64,000 bases of DNA from Viscum album. Its lineage: Eukaryota; Streptophyta; Magnoliopsida; Santalales; Viscaceae. This document shows positions 37,101 to 50,727 of the stretch, piece after piece. The position numbers were made by a program, and so were the translations under genes. The notes under the pieces were generated by a model that made no database searches, had not been told where the DNA came from, and saw nothing but the letters and a program-made list of their open reading frames with translations. The stretch lies in the NCBI GenBank assembly GCA_963277665.1, contig OY728121.1, positions 956,448,097-956,512,096 on the forward strand. The letters are read 5' to 3'. Numbering within the stretch: position 1 is the first letter of the stretch; each line of letters begins with the position of its first letter.

Positions 37101-37717
37101 ATTTATAAATTCAAAATTTTGATTAATATCATAAAATTTAGTAAAAACCCATTTTTTTGGAAAATAAAATTCAAAATATTACTGTTATTATTCTAATTTC
37201 ATATTATTTACCAAATAAATTAGTGTTAACGAATTATCAATATCTAACATAATTTACCATCATTATTTAGATGTTTCTTGATGTAAAAATTCATAACACA
37301 TAAAAATTAAATTTTTATAGAAATACTTTTTCCAAATAATAAACGATCTCATTAGTCATTTTAGGTAAACTAATTAAAATTCATTCATATTAAAAACTAT
37401 AATTTATTTTCATTAGACATGTATTTCATAAAGAGGTTACTTTTATTCATTCCTCCTACTTTAATGACTAGGTTTTAGTGTTCATACTTAATATTTTTAT
37501 TTTTATATAAATATATCGTGGTTTTGTTTTTGTTTGGTGTTGCATGTGGAGAAATCTATCAAACACATTTATTTATTGAAAGGAAGTCATATATTAATAT
37601 ACCAAAGGTTTTAAATTCTACCTCTTAAATAAATTTCATGACTGCAATTTTAACTATCATTTATTTATGAAAGTAGGTTAGGGTATTCTTAACATATTTA
37701 TCATTTGGGATATAACA
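34178..37717 (-). mobile_element. Gypsy-type LTR (D1), minus orientation, left part missing
   Basis: A direct repeat of D2: 34235-35335 matches 40650-41765 (shared TTATGAAAGGAACCTTTTTA and GGAATTAATGTTTG), and 35340-37560 matches 50733-52945 (shared GGTAGTCCA with AACG in a 190-bp-repeat-like core at 35655 and 51045). The right end GGGATATAACA at 37707-37717 resembles the LTR A terminus. The counterpart of 39253-40600 is missing, cut where LTR C ends. No genes are present. Confidence 0.7.
36879..36905. repeat. (TA)n microsatellite in LTR D1
   Basis: A simple TA run of about 26 bases. Confidence 0.9.
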
Positions 37718-39239
37718 TCTAATATGAAAAATCCCTTACTATATTATGCTATATTTAGTTACTTATATTACCTAAAAAAATTTAATCATTCATACAATCA
37801 TATAACACAATATATATATACCTTAATAATATATCTTCTATAACACACCTTTCTGAAGACCATCTGAATCTCTATGACATTAAGCCACAATGAAACTATA
37901 TATTATAAAAGAAATTAACACTATATCTAATTCTCAAGTGATATTAACCACTAGTTCATAAGGTCACAAACTAGTCAATATATATCATAATCCAAGAAAT
38001 GAGATAAACCTCACAAAAAATATAATGGATCCATTTTTCATTAAATAAATAATAACTTCCATGGCTATCAATATTATCTAACTCACTTATATCTAAATAA
38101 AATAACCCATTATTACCTCAACATAAATAATATTTTAAATCTAAGAGTTATCTATTCCTTAATCATGTGTTCTACAACATCTATGCCAAAAAATATAACC
38201 TTTCATAAAATTATTTTTTAGTCTATTAATACTATTTAATATATTTTTCTAAACCTTTATAGTATAATTAAATAAGTAAAATCCTTAGATGTTTCACATA
38301 ATTAGAATTTAATCAATAAGTTTCACTCACTAATATAAGTAACTAAGAGTTTAAAGATTTATTTTTTATTAAAAAACAACTCTTACAAACATTGTTAAGA
38401 CAAAAAAAAATCATATTTTCCATTATAAAAGGAATATACTGAAATTATCTACTATTTAAATAAACACCATTACTCATTTATAAGAATCATTTTCATGACC
38501 ATGTTTCAACCAAATTTTAAAACCCAAGATGGTTATCAATAAATTCATAATTAAAGATCATGTGAATAAGAAAACTCAATCCTAATATGTATTCTAAAAT
38601 AACACCTCAATTTCATCCTTACATTAAGTTCAATATACTTTTCATTAAGTTAGGTTCTGTTTTACTTCTCAACCTAATCACTAAACATAATAAATCTTTT
38701 ATAATGGCATGTAAATAGCATGTGATTAAACAAATTATATCCCCCATGAGTGATAAATAAGGTGTGAAGTTAGGCCTCTTTCTCACGCTCAAGGTGAAGA
38801 CCATGTTGATACCCAATTTGAAATTTTTTAGGGTTCCTATTCCTAGGTTCATCTGAGCCTGATCTTACATCCACTTTTAGTACGTAGACATAGATGTAAT
38901 TTATAGGGTATCTACACTGTCTATTCTTTTCCAGAATTTCAAGATGTTATCCTATACATAGAATTTTTATATAGACTTGTACTTGGGGTTTTAAATATAG
39001 TTATCTCTTCCCAATCCCCTAATAAAATGTGCATTATAACCTTACCATTAAATCATATATTATTCCAAAGGGTTATATATTCCTTTGAAATTACGATCAA
39101 ACTTAACTCTTAAGCCTTTAATATTCTCAATAAGAATCTTAATATCTAAATTTATCTAAAACCTTTTATAATACCATATGTGACTCTCTGGACCTTCACT
39201 AATATATCCTATTGCATTAACACATACTTTTCATACTGG
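37718..39239 (-). other. Short internal region of D element, no gene recognised
   Basis: Lies between LTR D1 and the PBS of LTR D2 (1.5 kb). On the minus strand the edge reads TAAGGGATTTTTC close to the LTR start, a weak polypurine tract. An open stretch at 38619-38852 (minus) has no recognisable domain. Neither gag nor pol can be identified. Confidence 0.5.
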
Positions 39240-39252
39240 ATTTGACGCCAAC
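39240..39252 (-). other. Degenerate primer-binding site of LTR D2
   Basis: The minus strand reads GTTGGCGTCAAA next to the LTR end TATAG. It differs from GTTGGTATCAGAG mainly by base substitutions and occupies the same place as 12005-12022. Confidence 0.45.
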
Positions 39253-41769
39253 TATAGATTCCCATAGATAAATATCACTTATATTAAATTATATGAATGA
39301 TAAATTACTTTAAAAAAATTCCCAACACCTTTTTGGTTTAGATATTTAGAGAATATTAATAAAACATAAACTAATAAACCCAAATTATTTCTTAACTAAT
39401 GAATTTTTCCCAGTATATAAGAAATAGAATAATTTATAAGAAGTCTTTAACATCTCCCAAAAATTCTCCCCAAAACATGTATTTTTAGAAATATCACATG
39501 TTAAATATTTCTTTCTGACTTGGGGAAATGGAAACACAAGGAGGGGCGAGCTCAAAATATTTTTAATGGAAAATAGACCCATAAGTTTATCATGGAATAA
39601 ACATAGAACATACATTATGGAAATCAAAAAAAATTAAAAATAATTCCATAATTAATTAAAATGAATTAATAATATATAAGTGGATAATAATGGAAATAAA
39701 CAGATCACTTGGATTTCAATAATTGATTCCTTAGTGGTTAAATACACAATTATATATATATCTAATTCCATACCGTAAATAAAGGCATCAGTATTTTAGA
39801 CATCGTGATCTTACCATCAAGAAAATATTTTCTTCTTGGAAGGTATACACCAAAATACCCAAACATGTTTGTGTCTTGAGACCTATATATGCACTAAAGG
39901 GAAATATATTAATGGGACCCACCCACCTCTTGTTTAGTTCCAATGAATTTATGATATTAGAAAATTAATATAGAATTCATAATAAAATTTTCTTATAATC
40001 TTCCATATTGGAATAGTAACACACAGAATGAAAATTATTTCCGCCATGCGATTAAAAAGGATAACATGATCATAAACAATCCATATAAAGATGGTAGATA
40101 GTTAAATAATACATATTAAACATTAAAATAATTATATATATTGTAATAATTATATAAAAAATTTCAACACTTTTATGTATATCAATAAAATGGATAACAT
40201 AATCATAACCTATCTGGAGAAATAAGGTGAATGGTTAAATAAGAAAAATTTAGTGATATATAATTCTTCTAATATAAATGAAAAATTGATTATCCATATA
40301 GAGGAATCAAATTTATTGTATAAAAAAATATATCCCTACTGTAACAATGTAAACTTTGAAAGATTTTGACTTAAATAAAAAACAACCTCACAATAGAATG
40401 CTTCAAGTGGTATTATACAAGAAGGGATCAAGAATAAAATTATTTGATACCATGATTTGGAGAACCGAAATTATAATATATATATATTTATTTATTATAG
40501 AAAAAATAATGTAACATAAATACCATGAGTTTAAATCCTTTTGAATATGGAAATAAAAATAGAGGTTAAAATATAAATGATCTTTTAGAATTTTTATTAT
40601 TATTGAAGAAAAATAAAAACTTACATATCACTTTCAAATGAAAAATTTTAAAAGGTAAAATGAATGAATTTGAGAACTTTTAATTTTAAAAATAATCTCC
40701 AATAATGTAGATTATAAAATAACATAAATTTTTCTATACTAAATATAGATCAAAATATAAAACATTTTATTATGAAAGGAACCTTTTTAATACTTTGAAA
40801 TTACCTTTATTGAAAAAAAACATTATAAAAGAGTAATAAAACTGAGTTTGTATAAAAAATTCATTTTAACAAATTGGATTATATAAAAAGATATAATAAA
40901 ATATTAGGATGAGAGAACCCAAGAATAGAAAAATAATTTCATGATAATACAATATAAATCAATGAAATGAGACTTGAGTAACCATTATCCCTTAAGAGAG
41001 ACACACTCTTTCATGTAGGAAATATTTCAAAAATGTGTATTATGTGGTGAAAATATAAATTTTTACAAAAAAATAGAATATTATGTAATATATTCAATTG
41101 GTATAATTTACTCAAATATTAAGTCCAATAGGACGACTATAACTCAATGAATGAAAATTGAGTTTCTAAAAAGATTTACAATTAGGGTAACGATTAATTT
41201 AAATACATTTGACGAATTGTAACTAATTTGGGTGATTATTTACAATTAATAAAAAAATATAACAATGATATATCCATTGGAAGTTGATAAACAATTCAGA
41301 GGAAAACATGGTGAATAATATAAACATGTCTGAAGGAATTAATGTTTGTGACAAAGAACCCTTGCGGCTTGAGTAACATTGTAATCAAAACCCAATAAAA
41401 CATAGGGAATGTAATTGAACCTAAAATAAAATTATAAAAAGGTAATTAATGATATTATATCTCAAATAGGTTGTATATGCACCATATAAATAAAATTAGG
41501 GGCATAATGATAAACATTTATCAAAGAGGAGAATTTGAGATAAAAACCTTACCTTGATCCATATTTATTCTGTGAATGTACCTTACTTCTTGAAGAATAA
41601 CATTATGTTTAACAGATAACTTATTATTATATATTTAATTTAATATTTTCCACTTATTATCATATTCTATTTATTTATCACATAGTTTATGGTTATGTTA
41701 TCCTGATAATTGAATTAGTGTTAGCCTGTTTTTTGGTTTTTAGCAATCAAAGATAATATTCTCTTAATA

Positions 41770-41774
41770 AGTTA
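41770..41774. repeat. Target-site duplication, left copy (AGTTA)
   Basis: AGTTA directly precedes the LTR start TGTCACACC and recurs at 50728-50732 directly after the other LTR. Confidence 0.8.
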
Positions 41775-44700
41775 TGTCACACCCCAACCTTGTAAGTTCT
41801 TTTTTTATTATTTTTTTGGATTTTGATTTTCTAGTGGAGTTTTGTGTTGAGTGTTGATTTGAATTTTTTAGTTTTTGTAAAAAAGTGGATTTCAAGGGCT
41901 TGATAGAAAGTGGTGCCAGTTGGCACACTTTTAGGGGAAACAATGAGCCTTCACTCAAGGAACCATGTGTCTTGAGTTTTGGTTCATGGGTCATGAGGCA
42001 CATCCTATACATGCTATGGGAAACCATGCAGCAAGTGTTCAGTGTGGTTCTGAAATTTGGTGGAGGAATTTTCATAGTTAGTGCATGGTTTGGGAAGATG
42101 TGTAGAAATCCCATGTAGGATTCTCTTCTTCTCTAGTAGGGTGAACATGGTTGGTGTGCTATTTTCCAAACCATGTGGCCAAATAGTGCCATATTCCTAG
42201 ATTATTAAAATTGTGAAATTCCTCTTCCCCCTCTAATTTTTAAACCTATTTTGGGATTCTCCTCCCTTTGTCGACCTAGGTGCACCATGGGATCCTCAAA
42301 AATCTTCCTCACTTGACCTCCTTCCATTTTTTAGTCCCCTTGATGGTCCCTTGGTAGGATTTATTGATTTTTTGGTTTATTTTCCTCCTCTCATCTCTTC
42401 CATCTCTTGGTTCCTTGGTTTTTATTCAGTGGAACCTCCCTTTTCTGAACTCTATGGGTTTGGGTTGATGGGTGGTTCATTTTTTCTGATGATAGGGTGT
42501 GTAGATTGTCTCTTGGGGCATGTTCGTAATTCTCCTGAAGTTTGATTTCATTCACAAATCATTGAGGTAGGTGTTGCCTTAAATTTTATTTCTATAAAAT
42601 TCTATTAATGCTTAATCTTTCCATAAATACTTTCAAAATGTATTAATATAGCTTGTGATATGCTAACATAAAATGTTTTCGTATTTTTATGATGGAAAAA
42701 TGGTTAGAAATGGGTTTCCATAGATGTTCTTTAATTATGCATACATTTTTATGCACACAAGGAGTTTGATGAAATTCCAATTGACCTTTTAAAATAGAAT
42801 TGGGTGCCTTGGGTAGTGTTTATCTTGGTTATATTTTGGAAATGTGGTTTGGTTATGAGTTGGTTGTTGTATGTGAAAATTAATGAATTTTGTAGTGCGA
42901 TGCTTATGTGTGGCATGTTGTATTGGTTTAAAAGAAAGTGTCATTTTCTTTGAAAATTAGTTTTCAAAGTGGGATGAGGTGAAATGTGTTTAATGTTTGT
43001 TTTTCAAAATACATGGACATTGTTTATTATAGGATTCTTTATTTTTATCCTTGATTGATGTTTGTGAAAGGTGTAAGTGTTGAAAAATGTGTTCCCAAAA
43101 TGGATTTAGTATGAGTATGTTTTTGAAAAGGGGTTTTTACGTAGAAATAGTTGGATTTCATATGTTCTCTTTTTATTGTTATTCTAAATGGGTTTCATGA
43201 ATTCTAAATGAGGTGCGAAGTGTATCATTTTGATTTTATAAATGTTTTGAAATGGCTTTGTAAATTTATTTGGGTTGGAAATATTAAATTCTTAGTTTTT
43301 ACTTTGTATTTCCATGAGAAGGATAGTTTTGACATGATATGATGTGAAATCCCTATTGGAATCCTAGAATGTTTTAAAAAAAATGATTGAATGATTCAGT
43401 TTCTTGAAGACAGAGTTTTTATTTTTTAATGTTTTCGAAAGTGGTTTTGGTTATGCAATATGGAAATTTCCATATGAGATTTAGTTTTTGGATGAAGGTT
43501 ATTACGAAAGAAATGGATTTTCATGTGAGTTCATGATTATTTGGATTATGATATGTAGACCAATGTATCTTTGGGATGGGATACCCTCTAGTGACTTATG
43601 CATGGGAACACTATTGGTATTAAGTCCACTAGAACTTGGGATGTGTTTCCATCTGGTGATAATGCATAAGAACATTTTGTGTTGTGATTTATATACCACG
43701 TTTTTCCAAGTATTTTTATTATCATGGGATTACTTGGAATTATCTAGTGGTTTGAGTGATGATTTCTTTTCAACCCTAATTAGATGGGTTGTTACCCCCT
43801 GGACTTGATGAGGAAAGGTGGGGTATGCCACTAGATTGGCTAGTTTAGAGCGGCCAGTTGGTTATTGACTATGGAGATGCACTATATACTGGAAGGTGAG
43901 TCCAATCTAAGTATATCCATTGATTTCTATAGATATTTTTAAAAAATTAGTATGACTAAATATTTAAATATTCTATATAATTTTTATGCATGTTAGTTTT
44001 TATCCCTGCTAGATTATACTTAATGGTTTTTACCCTTTTTTTACTTTTGAAATGGATCCTTTTACCCTCTAATAGGAAGTTTTGACTGGGCTTTGGGCTT
44101 TTGAGCTGGATTTTGGAAATGGAAACCCTTTTTAAATTAAGAACCACATGAGTTTTTTTAAAAAGTTAAACTTGTGAAATGTTTTTCTTTTCTAGTTATG
44201 ACTGATTATTTGATTCCATTTTTTTAGAAAACCTTGTTGAGTTCTCTAGTTTAGATTGGTAGTTGGGTTTCTGTTTTTGATCTGGCATGTTTAAAAAAAA
44301 GAACTATGTTTTTAAAATGGAAATATTCCTAGGTATTTTTTTTCTTAAAAGGATTTTGTTAGAAAGAAAATATTGATTATTTAAATTGATAAAATCCAAT
44401 TTTTTGAATGTATTTTAATCCTGTGTTTGTGGACTGACCCAAGAAAGGAAATGCATGGAATCTATGGTGATTACCAACTGATTGTTTTTAATATCATACC
44501 CTACTTGTGCCACTCGGTGTTTGTAGACTTGAGTTGTTTTGAAGGTTTAGGTTTTTGGTTCATGTTCTCACCTTTAGATTTGGTTGTTCTTATGGTTGGT
44601 GGTGACTAAGAGGTCACATGGAGACCACATTGTGTGGTTCAGTCCCAGTTTGTATTCAGTCTTTTATTTCATGAGTTATTGTATCTTGATATATTTTATA

Positions 44701-44908
44701 TTTATTTATATTCATCTGTTGGTTTATTAATATGATAAATATTTAGTTTATTTGATCCATGTGTAGTTGGAAAAAAATTATATCCATTTTGATTATTTTG
44801 TTTCCCGACAATAGTTTCCAGCCTGTGGGAATCTGGAATGCCCTTCGGGCCATGTCTCAGACTGGGTCAGATGATGGGTTGGATGGAATCTTGGATTGAT
44901 TCTTAATA
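41775..44908 (+). repeat. 5' LTR of the gag-only element
   Basis: Starts TGTCACACCCCAACCTTG, as 47531 does (TTTCACACCCTGACCTTG). It ends near ATTCTTAATA, aligned to TTTGTGATA of the other copy. Matching landmarks are the CCCTTCGGGCCATGTCT block at 44842 and 50662 and GATGGGATACCCTCTAGTG near 43575 with its partner near 49395. The length is 3134 bp. Open stretches inside (42351-42545, 43488-43808) are not repeated as ORFs in the other LTR and are not genes. Confidence 0.9.
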
Positions 44909-44910
44909 GA

Positions 44911-44923
44911 ATGATTTTAGAGC
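44911..44923 (+). other. Primer-binding site of the gag-only element
   Basis: ATGATTTTAGAGC followed by AAG, two bases after the LTR. It matches TTGGTATCAGAGC at nine of thirteen positions. Confidence 0.65.
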
Positions 44924-45990
44924 AAGAACTTGTTATTTGGGGGGTTAGATAGATTATATATTATGACTATCTGTGCTCAATATGTAGGTATGGGAAGGAA
45001 ATCTTGAATCCTTTCTCATTGTGATCCTTGAGTTTCTGGGGGTAGTCTAGGATTTGAGTCATTTCTTTTTGACTTTGGATGTGTGGATGTGGAATGAAAA
45101 TGGAGGTGAGCATGTCTCATGTTATGATCACACATGGGGTAGTGACCCCTATGGAGTCCTAGTGTATGGTTAAAGGTTATCTTAGTTATTGATTCTTATT
45201 TGGGTCATGTCCCACTAACCATGTTGTTGGGTTAGGCATGACCACTGGTTCCTCATTCTGGTAGATTTTTGTGAGTTGTGTTTTATTTTGGGTTTGGTTG
45301 GTGTGATCGAGATTTTAAAACTGAATTGGGTTCTTAAATGGAAATTATTTCTTTCAATTGGTTTCATATTTATAAAAAAATTAGATTTAAGAGATAAAGT
45401 GATTCAGAATTTTGAAAAGATTGGGAGAATATGGAGGAAAAGTGAAATGAGAATTTAGTAAGTTATTGGGTTTCATGATACATGGTTTGTGTGACCTTGT
45501 TTTTTCTTATATACATTCATGTATCTGTGCATGTGTATGGGAAGTTCATTACGAAATGTATGCATTGACGGTATAAGTAAATGTTGGATGAACACATATG
45601 TGACGGTTCATAGGATTCCATGGGTGAGTATTTGAAATCAAAGACTTGGCTTGGTTTTTCCAAAATGGTTTTTGAAAGGGAAAATGATTTTGGCATTGGT
45701 TATATTTCCAAAGTGGGTTCTTGCCTTTTGAAAAAGGGATTTAAGTTTTTGGTTAGTGTCCTTGATATACATTAGTTTTGAAATTGAAATGAAAAGGGTG
45801 GTTTTTGAAAAGAGAATTTTGGTTGTGCTTGAAGTGTTTTTCTTGTGAGCTAGTCATTTTTTCTTGAGATTTTCTTTCCAATTGTGTTTCGGGTTGTTGT
45901 TGATTCTAGTTTCGTGTTATGTTTTTTAGAATATTTTCCCCAGAAATGTCCCCAAGGTTTCTAATGGGTCTCATCCTATTTATTTTTCTT
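44924..45990 (+). other. 5' leader of the gag-only element
   Basis: A non-coding leader of about 1.1 kb between PBS and gag. No start codon leading into the gag frame could be chosen with confidence. Confidence 0.6.
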
Positions 45991-45995
45991 CCTAG

Positions 45996-46760
45996 GTGTT
46001 GCCTATTTTTCGTGGGGATCTAGGTCCATCAAAGGAAGTGGAATGGATTGTGGAAGTTGAGTGTGTCTTTAGATCATTTAGAACTTCCAAATATTTGATC
46101 GTGTGTGTTGTTCTGGGTTTTTTTGAGGGTCCAAATTTGGACTAGTGGATGGTGAATTCTCCATCATCGATACAAGTTGGGATGATGTGGTAAGAATTTA
46201 AGACCGTTTTTTTCTGAAAGTTTATACCTTAGGAGGAGAATATGAAGAAAGTGGAAGATATCCTGATTATTCCACATGGCCATAAGATAGTGAAGACCTA
46301 TGTTGACCACTTCAAGTAGTTGGTTTTAATTTATCCATAGGTAGCATTGTAGGATCTGCTAAAAGAAACTATTTTCATTGGGTGTCTTCATCCAAAGATC
46401 AATGAGAGATCCCTCTTCTATAACGATATTCATTTGAAAAATTTGGTGGATGAAGTGTTATTGTCTGAGTTGGTTTCTGGTGTTTAGAAAGTTTGATTTC
46501 TGGTGTCTCCTTCCTCTCCTAAAGGATCCCCATATGAAAAGTTGTTTGTATTGGTGGAATATTTTTTGGGAGAGTTTCCTTTGTTGGTTATGGCCAATCA
46601 TTCATTGGACCGTTCACTTGTATTTTTCCAGTGCGGTCGATTAAGGCACTTGAACCCATCATGTCACAATCCTCCAAAGACCCATAATCATTGTGGCTAT
46701 TTGTGTCACCTAAAGTAGTTTTGTAAGAAGCATTTCCTTGAGAATATTTCATGATCATAG
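45996..46760 (+). pseudogene. gag: Gypsy-type gag, nonsense-riddled but in one frame
   Basis: The frame reads LPIFRGDLGPSKEVEWIVEV then ECVFRSFRTSKYL, the first helices of the Retrotrans_gag domain (consensus F-G--DP--AEEWI-E-E--F). It continues EDILIIPHGHKIVKTYVDHF and LHPKINERS. Near the end are two knuckles at 46623-46724: FFQCGRLRHLNPSC (first Cys replaced by Phe) and HNHCGYLCHLK, a stop, then FC (first Cys replaced by His). About ten nonsense codons occur over 245 codons without a frameshift; the knuckle frame (46503) is the same as that of the first block (46002). Gag would form the particle and bind RNA. No pol follows. Confidence 0.85.
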
Positions 46761-47530
46761 GATGTAAGTTTTGGGATGTTGTTAAAAATATACTTCAGAA
46801 ATTATGGATCCACCAATTGGACCTATAGTGTATCTTTTCAAATAATCTAGAATAAAAAGGGGGTGTGGGAAATCTGGACCCAAATTGTTTGCCTAGTGTT
46901 TGGGTGGGGACTATTGAAGTTCTCTAATGTGGTTTTTGTTGTTGTAATGTCCATATTTTGTTGTAAGATAATGAGGGTTTTATCCTTTTTTAATCTTAGT
47001 GGTTATCCTTATTTGGATGTGAATCTTGGAATTTATTGTCCTCTCTTAGATGTGTTTAGCTTTTCTGTGAGTTGGTTTTAGTTTTTAATTGTATTTTATG
47101 TTAGTGTATTCTTTTTGGTTCGAGTTCCTTTTGCATGTTTCAAATGTTGTTTGGAGTTTGATTTATGTGTGGAATTTAAAGTTTCATTGGTGGTGGTGTT
47201 TATATTGTGCTGGGAAGTTGGGTTATTTCATTTTGGGAGTTCCTGTGTTGGTCGGCCCAGGGTGATGTCGTCCAGATTTCCCACATTGGGCAGATCTGAA
47301 GTTGTTCCATCATGTTAGTCAGTTCTTGTGATGGGGAGGACCTTATGATGTTCTCTCATTATTATTCATTATGTGGTTTCAACTTGAAACAGACAGGTAT
47401 GAATTGGGAAGAAGAAGGTCACCACGATATTTGTGGTTTTGTTTTGCTTTATTCAGTTTTGGGATCATGTTTTTTTACCATCCAGCTAGTTGACTTTGTA
47501 GGGGAAGAAGGTTTTTGTGGTGGGTATAAT
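46761..47530 (+). other. 3' internal region of the gag-only element
   Basis: 770 bp with no pol motif. It ends GAAGGTTTTTGTGGTGGG then TATAAT just before the LTR, a plausible but imperfect polypurine tract. Open stretches at 46863-47081 and 47115-47551 have no recognisable domain. Confidence 0.55.
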
Positions 47531-50500
47531 TTTCACACCCTGACCTTGTAATTTTTTTATTTTATTCCTTTCTTGTTTTTTTTATTTTTTGGTGGAGTTT
47601 AGGGTTCATTCTCTATTTGAATTTTTGAGTTTTATGAGAAAAGTGGAGTTTTAGGTCTTGATGGAAGGTAGATTACGGTTGGTGCATGGTTCTCAGAAAC
47701 TGTGCACCTTTACCCAGGATACCATGCGACTTGAGTGTTGGTTATTAGGTCATAGAGAATGGCCTAAACATAGTTGGTGAAACCATGCTGAAAGCATGTG
47801 ACGAGGTTCATAAATTTGGGGTTGGCATTTCTCACGGTTAGCACATAGTTTGGGAAACTGTGCGGCCAGCCTATGTGGGGTTCCCCTCTTCTCCAGTACT
47901 TTTTTCACAGTTGTTGCATGGTTTGAAAAACTTTGTGGAAAAATCATGTGAGCTGACCAAATAATTAAAAGTTTAAAATTACTCTTTCCCCCTCCAATGT
48001 TTATACCCTATTTTAGATTCCTCCTCCATTTATTTAACTAGTCACACTATGGGATTGTCCAAGCTCCTCCTGTCTTTCCCTCGTTCCATTTTTTAATCCC
48101 CTTGAAGGTTCCTAGGTAAGATTCTTTGAGTTTTTAGACGATTTTATCCATCTATACTCTTTTATCTCCTAGTTCCTTGATTTTTCATCGGTGAAACCTC
48201 TCTTTTCCAAATAGTATGGGTTAGGGTTGATGTGTGGTTCGTTTTCATTGATGTTAGGGAATGCGAATTATATATTGGGGTGTGTATTTCCTTCTCTTAA
48301 AGTTTCATTGCAATCACACATCATTGAAGTTGGTGTTTTCGTCAATTTCCTTTCCAGAAAATTCCATTAATAAATGTTCTTTCCTTAAATTCTTTAACAA
48401 TTTTATAATCTATCTTGTGATATGAGATTAATTTTTTTTATTTTCAAGATGTAAAATGGGTGAAAAATGTTTTTCCAAAGGGGATCTTTAATTATTGCTT
48501 GATTTTGTTGAACACAAGGTGTTTGATGAAATTCCAATTGAACTTTTAAATTGGAATTGGGTGCCTTGGGTGGTGTTTCCCTTGGTTATGTTTTGGAAAT
48601 GTTGTTGAGTTATGAGTTGGGTGTTGTATGTGAAAATTAGTGTCTTTTTTTGTTTTATGCTTATGTGTGGCTTGTTGTGTTGGTCTAAAAGTAGGCATTT
48701 TTTATTTGAAAATGTGTTTTCCAATTGAGTTGAGGTGAGAATGTGTTTAAATTTGGCTTTTCCAAAGATATGGAATTTTTTGTATGTGGGATTCTTTATT
48801 GTGCACCTTTTATGGGGTTTTTTATTGTCGCAGGTGTTGAAAATTGTGTTTCTAAAATGGGTTTTTTGTGATTTTGGATTTAAAAAGGGGATTTTCACAT
48901 GGAAATGGTTGGATTTAATATGTTACCTTCTTGTTTTGTTTCCAAATGAGTTTCATGAATTGCGAATGAGGTGATAAATGTATTTAAAGGTATTGGATTT
49001 GAAATGAAAAGGCATGTTTGGCATGTTTCATGTGAACATGGTTTATCATGGTTGTTTTAGAAATGTTTTGAAATGGAATTTGAAATTTATTTGGGTTGAT
49101 AATGTTAAAGGACCAGTTGGTACTTTTTTTATTTGGGAATGATAGTTTTTATTTGATGTGATGTGAAAGCTCAGTTGGCATCTTAGCATGTTTTAAAAAA
49201 ATGGTCGAATTCTTGGGTGTCTGGAAGGCCCGATTGGTATTTTATAATGTTTGGGAAAGTGATTTTTATTATGGAATATGGTGGTTTACATGTGAGATTT
49301 AATTTTTGTATGAATGTTCGTGTGAAAGAAATGAATTTTCATGAGTGTTCTTGATGATTTGTATTATGATATGGAGACCACTAGATCATTGGGATGGGAA
49401 ACCCTCTAGTGGATTTTGAATGGCGATGATATTAGTATTAAGCTCACTAGAACTTGGGATTCATTCTACTCTACTGGATCGTGGATTGGAATTCTATTGG
49501 TTATGGTTGTTATACCATGTTTTTCTGAGTATTATTGTTATCATGGGATTCCAAGGAATCATCCATAGGGTTGGGTAATGGTTTCTTATCTACCATAATT
49601 AGAGGGGTTGGCACCCCCTTGAATTTATGGGTCTAAGTGGGATGTGCCAGTAGATTGGGTAGTTTAGAGTGGCTAGTTTATTATTGGATATGAAGCTTCA
49701 CCATATACTGGAATGTGAGTCTGATATGTGTACGTATAGGGATTTTACGTTATATTTTTAGGAAATGACCACGATTAACTATCTGTAAGGTCAGTTTAAT
49801 TTTTATGCATGATGGTTATTAGACCTTTTAGATTATATTTACTAGTTTTTTCCCTTCTTACTTTTTTCATGGCTCTTTTTTCCCTATGGTAGGTAGTTGT
49901 GATTGGTCTTGGGGGTTTTGAGTAGGATTTTGGAAATAGAAAATCTTTTGAAAATAAAAACCACACATGTTGTTTTAAAAAAGGGGAACTTGTGGAAATT
50001 TGTGCTTTCCTATTTATGAATTATTATTTAGTTTCATTTTTTAGAAAATCATTATGAGTCTTATAGGTTGTATTGGTTACTGGGTTTCTAGTTGTGATCC
50101 GGAATGTTTTAAATAAATAACCATGTTTTAAAAAATGAAACATTTCTTTATCTGTTTATTCTTGAAAATAAAAGTTTTTGGAAACTAATGTTTGATTATA
50201 TAAATTGATAATAACATATTTTATTAATTTATTTAAAATTAGTGTTCGTGGACTGACTAGGTAAAGGGAATACTTGGAATCTATGGTGATTACCTACTAG
50301 ATGTTTAAGATCATACCCTACTTGTGCCACTCAGTGTTGGTAGACCTGAGATGTTTTACAGGTTTAGGTTTTTGGTTTGCGTGATTGAGTTTGGAGCATG
50401 TTTTTCTTGTTGTTGCTGGTAACCAAGAGGTCACATGGATTTTTCTTTTCATGGTTTAACCTCAATTTTAATTCCGTATTTGATTTGTTCTGTAGTTTCA

Positions 50501-50727
50501 TTTTTTGTATTTTTTTGTATTTATTAATATTCAGTTGTTGGTTTGATGTTGAGAAATGTATTGTGTTTATTTTATGTTGGTATATTTGGGAAAAAATAAT
50601 TCCAATTATGAATATTTTGATGCCCTCCACTAGTTTTCAGACGGTGGAGATTGGAAACACCCTTCGGGCCATGTCTTGTACCGGGTCAGATGTTGGGTTT
50701 TATCACATCCTGGCTTGGTTTGTGATA
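47531..50727 (+). repeat. 3' LTR of the gag-only element
   Basis: 3197 bp, from TTTCACACCC to TGTGATA. The start of the 5' LTR (TGTCACA) and this end (TGTGATA, expected TGTGACA) form a short inverted repeat, which fixes the boundaries. Minus-strand open stretches at 48488-48898 and 50364-50630 lie wholly in it and are chance. Confidence 0.9.

Larger units (their letters stand above)
41775..50727 (+). mobile_element. Complete gag-only gypsy-type element (TR-GAG-like)
   Basis: An 8953-bp element with two direct LTRs, PBS, a gag remnant, a probable polypurine tract and a 5-bp target duplication. The internal part is only 2.6 kb and shows no protease, RT, RNase H or integrase. This is the design described for terminal-repeat retrotransposons with a GAG domain in plants. 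It would have needed enzymes from an autonomous gypsy element. It sits inside LTR D2, so it is younger than that element, yet its own LTRs differ by roughly a fifth by eye, so it is also old. Confidence 0.88.

Noticed and set aside
43488..43808. Plus-strand ORF of 106 codons
   Set aside because: It lies within the 5' LTR of the gag-only element and the matching part of the other LTR has no equivalent ORF.
48488..48898. Minus-strand ORF of 136 codons, Lys/Thr-rich
   Set aside because: It lies within the 3' LTR, antisense, with no counterpart in the 5' LTR; chance in T-rich sequence.
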